From Candidatus Zipacnadia bacterium (GTDB taxonomy: Bacteria; Armatimonadota; Zipacnadia; Zipacnadales; Zipacnadaceae), in NCBI GenBank assembly GCA_029821455.1, contig JALGTI010000054.1, positions 1-12,984 of the forward strand: DNA of 12,984 nucleotides. Reading direction: 5' to 3'. How positions within the stretch are numbered: the first letter of the stretch is position 1; the number at the start of each line of letters is the position of its first letter. The notes beneath the pieces are model-generated. The model saw only the letters and a list, made by a program, of their open reading frames with translations. It ran no database searches and was not told the origin of the DNA. This document shows, piece by piece, positions 1 through 6,436 of the stretch. The position numbers and the translations under genes were made by a program.

Positions 1-918
1 ACCCAGGGCTGAGGATTCGCCGAGCACGGGTTGCAGGCCCTGGTGATAACCGGCCGGAAGCAGCTTGTCCGCCACTTCAATCAGTTCGAGAGGAGTGGAA
101 CTGTCGGGTCTGCCTACCAAGAACGCTGTTTCATCATACAGCTCTTGCCATTTCTCACAAAGCCGGGTGTCCCGCTGTAATAGCAATCCCAGCAGTGCTG
201 CCTGGCGCAGCTTGATATCTGCCTCCTCAGGATCATCAGCCGCTCCCGGGATAATGGGCAGGATTTGACGGCCTATCCACTTGGTAATACGAAAATAGTG
301 CGCCAAGGAGCGATCATCCGCATAGTCTCCGCGCACCTGATAGACCGTGAAGTCTTCCCCCGGCTAGTACCCGACCGGCTCGCCTCGACGCACCTTATCC
401 GCTATGCGTCGCGCTTCGGCAGCCACCTCCCGCGGCACCTTTCGCCCCAACAGCCGAGCAGCCACCGCAAAGAAGACCAGGTTGCGGCGAGCCGCTTCAC
501 GCAGATTGCTTTGTGACCGCCGAAACTGGTAGTCCTGGTCGGCAGCTTCCAGCCCTGCCTCAACCAATTCCTCAGTGGTCGGAGCAAGATGGTCCCGTTC
601 GTAATCGTGCAACCCACCGCGAAACAAACAGCCAAACACATACAAGACAGCGTCGGAAGTAATGAAATTGAAATATAGTATCATATAGTGTTGGATACTG
701 AAGGCGGGATAGTCGGACAGTACCACAAACCCGTTCTGCTTCAGCATTTGCTGGGCTGCGACCGGCAGATCCTCAGCAGCAATGGGGGGTCTGCGCCAGT
801 TATCCTTTCGCAGAACTGCCGGCGAACCAGGCAGAGATGCCTGCCGCGAACAGCTAGATAACACAACGACGGTGAGGAGTACAGCGATAGCGACGTACCG
901 GAGGCTCGTACCGTTCAC
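1..918 (-). pseudogene. DUF3160-family lipoprotein gene interrupted by an in-frame TAG; 3' end lies outside the window
   Basis: Read on the minus strand from GTG at 918, the protein begins with a short n-region, a hydrophobic stretch and the lipobox LSSC (Cys at residue 23), so it would be an exported lipoprotein. After about 184 codons an in-frame TAG occurs (complement of 364-366). The same frame then stays open for another 121 codons to base 1. Both sides look like consecutive parts of DUF3160: FITSDAVLYVFGCLF and HDYERDHLAPTTEELVEA before the stop, and EDFTVYQVRGDYADD, LAHYFRITKWIGRQ and ETAFLVGRPDSSTP after it. DUF3160 proteins are usually several hundred residues long and have no assigned function. 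TAG ends four other reading frames here, so genome-wide reassignment is unlikely; a nonsense mutation or sequence error is the simple explanation. ATG at 987 in the same frame is an alternative start, but would put 46 residues before the lipobox Cys. Neither start has a clear ribosome binding site. Confidence 0.72.
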
Positions 919-964
919 CTGCAAGGATTGTGGACTGCCGACTCTTTGGTTAGTGCCACCGATT

Positions 965-1951
965 ATGTCTACCTGCTGTTTGGCCATACAGGACAGATTT
1001 CAAACTCGCCCCAGACGCCTCAGCTACCAAGCGGACATCCTTGCCCGCAATCAAATCCTGAATAACGTGACCACCACCGTAGCGGAACTCGCCGGGATGC
1101 TCAGTGTTGAGGGGATCGTCCTCGGCCACTCTGAGCAGGCGGGCACCAGCATAGCATTGCACAAATTCCTTGCCTCAACGCCGCCCTGTTGTGGCAGCCG
1201 GTCAGCCCTCGCAGACCTGCTGATGAACCTGATCGCAAACGCGGCAGAGGCGATGCCCGAAGGTGGCGACCTGACGCTCAAGACCTGGGATGAGCCAGGT
1301 TGGTGCTGCTTGTCTGTAGCTGACACTGGCGGGGGCGGGCCGGATGAAGTTCGGCAACACGCCGTTGACCCGTTCTCCACCACCAAAGGCCCCCAGAGTG
1401 CCGGGCTGGGCCTGACGACGGAGCAGGCGGTCGCTCGCGCGGCAGGTGACGAACTATTCCTGGAAAGCCAACCCCGCGGTGGTACCACGATAACAGTCCG
1501 GCTGCCGATTGCTACAGAGACCGAGCAGCCAGATCCACCCATGACCGACAGCCTACGCCAAGACGTCGGAAGCCTGCAAGTGCTGGTGGTTGATGATGAT
1601 CCGGTGGTGCTGGATGTGTTGGGCGATGTACTGGCACTGCTGGGGCATGCGCCGATAACTGCGGCCAGCGGCGCTCAAGTGCTCCAAGCGGCTCACGAGG
1701 CGCAACCCGACTTGGTGATAACCGACCTGGGGATGCCCGAGATGACAGGTACACAACTGGCAGAGGCACTCAAGTCACAGCGCGGCGACCTGCCTGTCAT
1801 CCTCCTCACCGGCTGGGGCGATAGCTTGGTGGCGGGTGAGCAGGATGAGGCTCTGGATCGCATAGTGGCTAAGCCAGTGACAGTTGACGGGCTGCGCGAG
1901 GCCATCGCCGCCGTTATGGCGAACAGGGAAGCTCTTGGTGCAAATAGGTAG
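965..1951 (+). pseudogene. 5'-truncated hybrid histidine kinase: HATPase domain plus receiver domain
   Basis: Recognisable similarity starts near 1169. The GHKL ATPase N-box follows (NLIANAAEAMPEGG, about 1226-1267), then the G1 box VADTG at 1316-1330 with the normally conserved Ile replaced by Gly, the F-box DPFSTTKG and the G2 box GLGL at 1403-1414. A complete C-terminal receiver domain begins with VLVVDDD at 1580-1600. It has the phospho-acceptor Asp at 1724-1726 (TDLGMP), the conserved Thr in LLTGWGD and the Lys-Pro pair at 1871-1876. No sensor domain and no dimerisation/histidine (H-box) domain is present upstream: the frame there is antisense to the DUF39 fragment and the DUF3160 gene. 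The protein could therefore not autophosphorylate in the usual way. ATG at 965 is the first reasonable start and ATG at 1097 an alternative; neither has a convincing ribosome binding site. A short translated product is possible, but a truncated remnant is more likely. Confidence 0.7.
1010..1168 (-). pseudogene. Internal fragment of a DUF39 (homocysteine biosynthesis) protein gene
   Basis: The minus-strand frame read from about 1168 down to 1010 encodes a peptide of roughly 50 residues containing CYAGA, then AEDDPLNTEHPGEFRYGGG, then HVIQDLIAGKDVRLVAEA. From memory this matches the conserved N-terminal third of DUF39 proteins, where a YGGGHVIEDL-type segment is followed by a GTDCYPR motif. Here the match ends just before GTDCYPR, and a TGA lies in frame at 1175-1177 just upstream, so both ends of the gene are missing. 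DUF39 proteins are linked to homocysteine formation in anaerobes, often with NIL/ferredoxin partners. The fragment lies antisense within an open frame continuous with the kinase remnant, so that part of the plus-strand frame is probably not a real kinase N-terminus. The call rests on motif recall; no alignment was run. Confidence 0.55.
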
Positions 1952-2103
1952 AGCGACAAGATCGCCCACAGGCGTCTGACGGAAATTCCTCAACCCGCTG
2001 CCACATTTATTCTGGAGCATGAAGGTATTGCTGCTGCCCGGCAGGAATACAGCCCCGGCCTCGAGCCTAAAACACCACTACACAGTTTCACAGGAGGGCT
2101 ACC

Positions 2104-3003
2104 ATGATACGCGTTGGCATAGTAGGCTGCGACACATCGCATGTTGTTGCATTCACCACTCGGCTCAACCATGTCGGGGTTGATGAGGACCAGTGGGTGG
2201 ATGGCTGCAAGGTCGTGGCAGCGTGGCCGGGGACCTCGGAGGTATCCCCGGAGCGGATAGACGGCTTCGTGGAGCAACTTTCCGGCTGGGATGTCGAGAT
2301 CGTTGATGAGCTGGAGGATATGATTCCCAAGATTGACTGCGTGCTGATAGAGTCGACGGACGGCAGTGTGCACCTGCGCAACGCTACGCCGTTCATCGAG
2401 GCGGGAATGACTACCTACATTGACAAGCCCTTTGCCAGTTCTTTTGCGGATGCGGTGAAGATTGTCGAGCTGGCAGAGCGGCACAATGTGGGTCTGTTTT
2501 CCTCCTCGTCGTTGCGCTATGGGATGGAGGTACAGGAATTCAAGAGCCGGGAGCAAGAAACGGGCAAGGTGCTGGGCGCCAATGCCTATTCCCCCTGCTC
2601 ACTTCATCCACGCAATCCCGGAATGTACAACTACGGTATTCATGGTCTGGAGACGTTGTATGCTCTAATGGGACCGGGCTGTGAGTCGGTGTGCTGCGTC
2701 TTTGACGAGGGCGCTGAGGTAAGTGTGGGGCATTGGACGGATGGACGGATCGGAGTGATGCGTGGTACCCGCGAAGGCGCACACGCTTACGGCTTTCAAG
2801 TCTGGTGTGAAAACGCGGTCGAGGCTCATTTCATTGATGCGGGCAACATCTATCGCGAACTACTCAAGCGCATCGTGACCTTCTTCGAAACCGGCCAGTC
2901 CCCGGTGCCCATCGAGGAAACGCTGGAGATAATCGCCTTCATTGAGGCCGCAATGATCTCGGCTCAGGCCTCAGGAGAACGCACAGAGCTTTCAACGCCC
3001 TAA
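2104..3003 (+). CDS. Gfo/Idh/MocA-family NAD(P)-dependent oxidoreductase
   Basis: The 299-residue product opens with a Rossmann beta-alpha-beta element. Its dinucleotide loop is the variant GIVGCDTSH (residues 5-13), which I associate with one subgroup of this family. The family's E/D-K-P motif is present as IDKPFA (106-111), where the Lys normally contacts substrate and nicotinamide. The C-terminal half has the expected sheet domain, including a HGLE stretch that would supply the active-site His. The usual family length is about 300-400 residues, so this is a compact but complete member. These enzymes oxidise or reduce hydroxyl groups of sugars, inositols and related compounds in the cytoplasm; the substrate cannot be read from the sequence. 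AGGAGG lies six bases before the ATG, making the start secure. The gene stands alone, with hairpin DNA downstream, and probably has its own promoter between 1952 and 2091, although no clear box was seen there. Confidence 0.88.
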   Translation: MIRVGIVGCDTSHVVAFTTRLNHVGVDEDQWVDGCKVVAAWPGTSEVSPERIDGFVEQLSGWDVEIVDELEDMIPKIDCVLIESTDGSVHLRNATPFIEAGMTTYIDKPFASSFADAVKIVELAERHNVGLFSSSSLRYGMEVQEFKSREQETGKVLGANAYSPCSLHPRNPGMYNYGIHGLETLYALMGPGCESVCCVFDEGAEVSVGHWTDGRIGVMRGTREGAHAYGFQVWCENAVEAHFIDAGNIYRELLKRIVTFFETGQSPVPIEETLEIIAFIEAAMISAQASGERTELSTP

Positions 3004-3027
3004 GCGCAGATTGTCTCACCCCCCCTC

Positions 3028-3054
3028 GCCCCCTCTCCTTGCAGGAGAGGGGGC
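3028..3054. repeat. C/G-rich hairpin (11-bp stem, 5-nt loop)
   Basis: GCCCCCTCTCC at 3028-3038 pairs perfectly with GGAGAGGGGGC at 3044-3054 around the loop TTGCA. It begins 24 bases after the oxidoreductase stop codon. No T-run follows, so it is not a textbook intrinsic terminator, although it could still pause transcription or protect the 3' end. C-rich CCCTCTCC hairpins of this kind are dispersed intergenic repeats in many environmental genomes; that comparison is from general knowledge. Confidence 0.6.
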
Positions 3055-3115
3055 ATAACGTGGCGAAAGCAGGAACGCTACACTCAAGCCAACCTCATTC
3101 GGGAGGCCAGGACCA

Positions 3116-3610
3116 TTGCACCTGCCTGATAAGCTGGTCAACAGCTTGGACGAACTCCGTGAGATCGTTGAGAGCCTGCGCGCCCGCGGCAAGCGCATAG
3201 TATTCACCAACGGCTGCTTTGATTTGGTTCACCGTGGGCATCTTGAATACCTTTACGCCGGGCGCGGACTGGGAGATGTGCTGATTGTGGCGGTGAATGG
3301 CGATGCGTCAGTCAGGACGTTGAAGGGAGCCGAACGACCGGTTATGCCGGAGACGGACCGCGCCTTCCTGCTGGCCGGCTTTGAATGTGTGGACTACCTA
3401 TACATCTTCGATGCGAAACGTTGTCCTGAGGTGATAGCGACGGTCAAGCCGGACATCTATGTGAAGGCCAAGGATTACACACCAGAGACTCTCGACCCAA
3501 GTGAGAGAGCAGCGTTGGAAGAGTGCGGCGCTGAGAAGGTCTTTCTGGAGCCTATCGAGGGCTATTCAACCAGCGATATCATCCGCAGGATCAAGGAATT
3601 ACCGGGGTAG
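3116..3610 (+). CDS. rfaE2: RfaE2/HldE-C-like heptose-phosphate (cytidylyltransferase superfamily) nucleotidyltransferase
   Basis: This 164-residue protein is a single HIGH-type nucleotidyltransferase domain. It contains TNGCFDLVHRGH (residues 31-42) with the HxGH signature at 39-42, then VAVNGDASVRTLKG, the CVDYLYIFD strand and EGYSTSDIIRRI near the C-terminus. The layout matches D-glycero-beta-D-manno-heptose 1-phosphate adenylyltransferase, which makes ADP-heptose for LPS core or surface glycans. Such stand-alone domains are usually about 160 residues. The segment normally written VKGGDYTP reads VKAKDYTP here, so the exact sugar or alcohol phosphate used is less certain; a glycerol- or ribitol-phosphate nucleotidyltransferase is the alternative. 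The start is TTG at 3116 with GGGAGG about nine bases upstream. No heptose kinase or isomerase gene lies nearby. A palindromic repeat separates it from the next operon, which also carries glycosyltransferases. Confidence 0.8.
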   Translation: MHLPDKLVNSLDELREIVESLRARGKRIVFTNGCFDLVHRGHLEYLYAGRGLGDVLIVAVNGDASVRTLKGAERPVMPETDRAFLLAGFECVDYLYIFDAKRCPEVIATVKPDIYVKAKDYTPETLDPSERAALEECGAEKVFLEPIEGYSTSDIIRRIKELPG

Positions 3611-3619
3611 TGTAAGACA

Positions 3620-3686
3620 GTAGGGGCGCGATTCATCACGCCCTCTGGCACCATCATATGTTAGGCGTGACGAATCACACCCCTAT
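3620..3686. repeat. Nested palindromic repeat, copy 1
   Basis: Two related 20-base hairpin units face each other around a 20-base spacer. The left unit (3624-3643) is GGGCGCGA-TTCA-TCACGCCC and the right unit (3664-3681, slightly shorter) is GGCGTGA-CGAA-TCACACC. Each has one mismatch in its stem. The two arms also pair with each other over about 23 bases, so the element can fold either as two small hairpins or as one long one. A related copy with better stems lies at 12418-12484. It fills the gap between the adenylyltransferase and the aldo/keto reductase operon. Confidence 0.75.
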
Positions 3687-3748
3687 CGGGGACGCCGATG
3701 GCAATTGCCGAATACGGTGGCAAGGTCATCTTTGACAGGAGGCAGGGA

Positions 3749-4702
3749 ATGGAATACCGAAAGCTGGGCGATAGTGAGCTAGAAGTATCCGTCATTGGCT
3801 ATGGGTGCTGGGCAATGGGCAAGCGGTTTTGGGGGGATGATGTTGATGACGAAGAATCCATCCGTGCCGTGCACCGAGCCCTTGAACTGGGAATTACCCT
3901 GTTCGACACGGCGGATGTATACGGAATGGGGCACTCTGAGCGCGTGCTTGGCGAGGCGCTCAAAGGCCACCGCGATGAGATGATCATCGCTACCAAGGGC
4001 GCCCGCGTGTGGGATGAGGAAACGCTCGAAGTCACCGGCAGCGACATCTCCGCTGGGCATATGATCAAAGCTTGCAACGACAGCCTGGCGCGGCTGGGCA
4101 TTGACTGCATTGACCTGTATCAGGTGCACACTTCCTACGAGGGTGCGCCCATCGAGGAATGTGCCGAGGCGCTGGTCAACCTCCAGCAGGAGGGCAAGAT
4201 CCGCTATATCGGTGTCTCCAACTATTCGGTACCGGATATGCAGCGGCATATTGCCACGGCCCCTCTGATCTCCCTCCAACCGCCCTATAATATGCTCACG
4301 AGGGGTATCGAGGAGGAGATTCTCCCCTTCTGCATCGAGCACAATATCGGCACGCTCGTCTATGGCCCGATGGCCCAGGGACTGCTAAGCGGTAAGTATA
4401 GAGAAGGGGCGACCTGGCCTGAGAGCGACATGCGACACAATAGCCCTCGCTTTCAGGGCGAGCAGTTCGAGCGGAACCTAGCGGCAATTGAGCGGTTGAA
4501 GGCAATTGCCCAGGCCGACGGTAAGACCGTGGCGCAACTAGCGGTGGCCTGGTGTCTCAACCAGCCAGGTGTGACAGTAGCGCTCTGCGGAGTCAAGCGA
4601 CCCAGCCAGATCGAGGAGACGGCTGCCGCTGCGGGTTGGAAGCTATCGGATGACGAACTGGCTCAGATTGACTGCATAATCACGGAAACCGGGGCAGGCT
4701 AG
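3749..4702 (+). CDS. Aldo/keto reductase
   Basis: The 317-residue cytoplasmic enzyme has the (beta/alpha)8 aldo/keto reductase fold with all four catalytic residues: Asp53 and Tyr58 (FDTADVYGMGHSE), Lys83 (ATKGARVW) and His127 (LYQVHTSY). The GVSNYS motif follows after the fifth strand. The C-terminal VTVALCGVKRPSQIEE segment corresponds to the usual NADPH-binding region. These enzymes reduce aldehydes and ketones with NADPH; the natural substrate is unknown. ATG at 3749 is preferred because AGGAGG sits six bases upstream (3737-3742). A further in-frame ATG at 3698 would add 17 unrelated residues and has no ribosome binding site. The stop codon TAG shares its G with the GTG start of rdgB, so the two genes are probably translationally coupled. 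Family assignment is firm. Confidence 0.92.
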   Translation: MEYRKLGDSELEVSVIGYGCWAMGKRFWGDDVDDEESIRAVHRALELGITLFDTADVYGMGHSERVLGEALKGHRDEMIIATKGARVWDEETLEVTGSDISAGHMIKACNDSLARLGIDCIDLYQVHTSYEGAPIEECAEALVNLQQEGKIRYIGVSNYSVPDMQRHIATAPLISLQPPYNMLTRGIEEEILPFCIEHNIGTLVYGPMAQGLLSGKYREGATWPESDMRHNSPRFQGEQFERNLAAIERLKAIAQADGKTVAQLAVAWCLNQPGVTVALCGVKRPSQIEETAAAAGWKLSDDELAQIDCIITETGAG

Positions 4703-5310
4703 TGGCGCGACGCAAGCTGGTGGTGGCGACCAGGAACCCTGGCAAGCTGCGCGAGCTGTGCGCATTGCTGGGGGATTTGCCGCTGCAGGTGGTATCCATT
4801 GCCGACCTGGAGCTGTCATTTGAGGCCGACGAACCATTCGACACCTTTGCCGAAAATGCCGCACACAAGGCGCTACTGGTGGCCAGGGGTACTGGTGAAT
4901 TGGCGCTGGCCGATGATAGTGGTCTGGAAGTGGATGCTCTTGACGGGAAGCCCGGGGTTTTATCCAGCCGCGTGGCCGACAGTGACCCGGAGCGTATCCG
5001 CTGGCTGCTCGAACAGATGAAAGACCTGCCCGATGAGCAGCGGAACGCACGCTTTGTGTGCGTAGTCGCTTTGGCTGGACCAAGTGGGTTGCTTGGCTCC
5101 TGGGAGGGCATTGTCGAGGGTCGCATAATCCGCCAGCCTTGCGGTGATAACGGCTTCGGCTACGACCCGGTGTTCTACTATGCACCCTTCGCGTTGACCT
5201 TTGGCCAACTGGAACCCGAACGCAAGAATCGGGTCAGCCATCGAGGTATGGCATTGCGGCAGTTAAAGGCGGCTTTGCCGGCTATTCTGCGGCAATTCGA
5301 AGGCACGTAA
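4702..5310 (+). CDS. rdgB: RdgB/HAM1-type dITP/XTP pyrophosphatase
   Basis: The 202-residue protein is the house-cleaning non-canonical purine NTP pyrophosphatase. It hydrolyses dITP, ITP and XTP to monophosphates and keeps deaminated purines out of nucleic acids. Visible signatures are ATRNPGK (9-15), FAENAAHKA (49-57), LADDSGLEVDAL (69-80) with the catalytic acidic pair, GDNGFGYDPVF (148-158) and SHRG (179-182). The residue after SHRG is Met where many homologues have Lys, a minor deviation. Length is normal for the family (about 200). The GTG start at 4702 overlaps the preceding TAG by one base, and the downstream glycosyltransferase begins four bases after the stop. Cotranscription with these genes probably reflects operon packing rather than a shared pathway. 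Confidence 0.95.
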   Translation: MARRKLVVATRNPGKLRELCALLGDLPLQVVSIADLELSFEADEPFDTFAENAAHKALLVARGTGELALADDSGLEVDALDGKPGVLSSRVADSDPERIRWLLEQMKDLPDEQRNARFVCVVALAGPSGLLGSWEGIVEGRIIRQPCGDNGFGYDPVFYYAPFALTFGQLEPERKNRVSHRGMALRQLKAALPAILRQFEGT

Positions 5311-5314
5311 AGCA

Positions 5315-6436
5315 GTGAGTGCAGTAGCTACTGGCACGAAACTGAATCTACTGATGTGCATTACCCCCCGGCATTTCTCTGGGGCTGAGCGGGTGCTGGT
5401 AAACCTGGCCAGTGGCCTGCAGGAGCGCGGCCATCAGGTGCTGGTATTGACCAAGCCCCAGGAGCGGCTGGTGGAAGAGCTCGGTCACCGGTCGGTGCCG
5501 GTGCGGGCCGTGCGTATCGGTGGCAAACTAAACCGCGCAGCACCATACCGCATCACCCAGGCGGCCCAGGAAATCGAAGCCGACGTCATCTATACGGTAC
5601 TCTCATCTGCCAGCTTGTGGGGAGGCTACGCAGGGCGGCTAGCCGGCTTGCCCGTCGTATCGAATGTACACGCCCTCAACAGCCGTGTGTGGTACGGACA
5701 GGCCACGCGCGTTATAGCATGCTCGTGGGGAGTACAGCACCACCTAGTGGAACACGGAGTCCCCGAAAGCAAGATTGAGGTGATCTATAACGGAGTAGAT
5801 CCAGCAAGGTTGCAGGGTCTACGGCCCGGTCCTGAGGTGCGACGGGATCTGGGTGTGGCCCAGGATGCCCCGGTCATATGTGCGGTAGCTCACTTGCATA
5901 AAAAGAAGGGACATCGCTACTTGCTGGAAGCAGTCAGTCACCTGGTGCGCAGGCACCAGGGACTGCAGTTGCTCTGCGTAGGCCGTGACAGTGGACAGCA
6001 AGCGGTACTGCAGCGTCAGGCAGTAGCGTTGGGCATTGCTGATCGGGCGCGGTTCCTGGGTTTCCGGCCGGATGTGCTGAGCGTGGTGAATGCCTCCGAT
6101 ATCGTGGTGTTGCCCTCGGTTGCCAAGGAAGGCCTGGGAATGGCACTTACCGAGGCCGCATTCCTGGGCAAGCCGACGGTCGGCACTGACATTCCCGGCG
6201 TCAGAGAAGCCCTGGTGGGTGGCGAGACAGGATACCTCGTCCCGCCGGCCGATGCGGATGCACTGGTGCAGCGGTTGGATGAGCTGTTGAGCGACGCCGA
6301 CCTGCGCAAGAGCATGGGTCAGGCAGGCAGGGAGTGGGCGCCCCGAACATTCAGCCTCCAGCGTCAGCTTGAGCTGACGGAGGCAGCGTTTGCTAGGGCA
6401 ATGACCCTCCACACAAAACGGCTGGGCGATAGATGA
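5315..6436 (+). CDS. GT4-family glycosyltransferase (GT-B fold)
   Basis: This 373-residue protein has a two-domain GT-B layout. The N-terminal acceptor domain starts with a glycine-containing loop, HFSGAERVLVNLASGL (20-35). The linker VIYNGVDP (157-163) is typical of GT4 enzymes. The C-terminal donor-binding domain has the basic cluster HKKKGH (195-200) and the EX7E motif at Glu272 and Glu280 (KEGLGMALTEA). Such enzymes transfer a sugar from a nucleotide donor to a lipid-linked or glycan acceptor at the cytoplasmic face of the membrane, with retention of configuration. Donor and acceptor are unknown. GTG at 5315 follows rdgB by four bases; there is no strong Shine-Dalgarno, which suggests reinitiation from the upstream gene. 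The TGA overlaps the next ATG (ATGA), coupling it to the membrane protein. A surface polysaccharide or glycolipid role is inferred from family and context. Confidence 0.9.
   Translation: MSAVATGTKLNLLMCITPRHFSGAERVLVNLASGLQERGHQVLVLTKPQERLVEELGHRSVPVRAVRIGGKLNRAAPYRITQAAQEIEADVIYTVLSSASLWGGYAGRLAGLPVVSNVHALNSRVWYGQATRVIACSWGVQHHLVEHGVPESKIEVIYNGVDPARLQGLRPGPEVRRDLGVAQDAPVICAVAHLHKKKGHRYLLEAVSHLVRRHQGLQLLCVGRDSGQQAVLQRQAVALGIADRARFLGFRPDVLSVVNASDIVVLPSVAKEGLGMALTEAAFLGKPTVGTDIPGVREALVGGETGYLVPPADADALVQRLDELLSDADLRKSMGQAGREWAPRTFSLQRQLELTEAAFARAMTLHTKRLGDR

Noticed and set aside
364..366. Genome-wide reassignment of TAG to an amino acid
   Set aside because: TAG ends the adenylyltransferase, aldo/keto reductase, uvrB and kinase frames at natural family ends, so it is a normal stop here.
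1990..2556. Long minus-strand open frame (188 codons) opposite the Gfo/Idh gene
   Set aside because: It has no recognisable motif, lacks a ribosome binding site and lies opposite a gene with clear family signatures and AGGAGG; it is a coding shadow.
3028..3054. Intrinsic terminator after the Gfo/Idh gene
   Set aside because: The stem is strong but no T-run follows on either strand; recorded as a hairpin repeat instead.
3698..3748. Upstream ATG extension of the aldo/keto reductase
   Set aside because: The added 17 residues are not family-like, and AGGAGG is correctly placed for ATG 3749 instead.
3779..4342. 187-codon minus-strand frame opposite the aldo/keto reductase
   Set aside because: The composition mirrors the sense gene and there is no domain; the sense strand carries the full catalytic tetrad.
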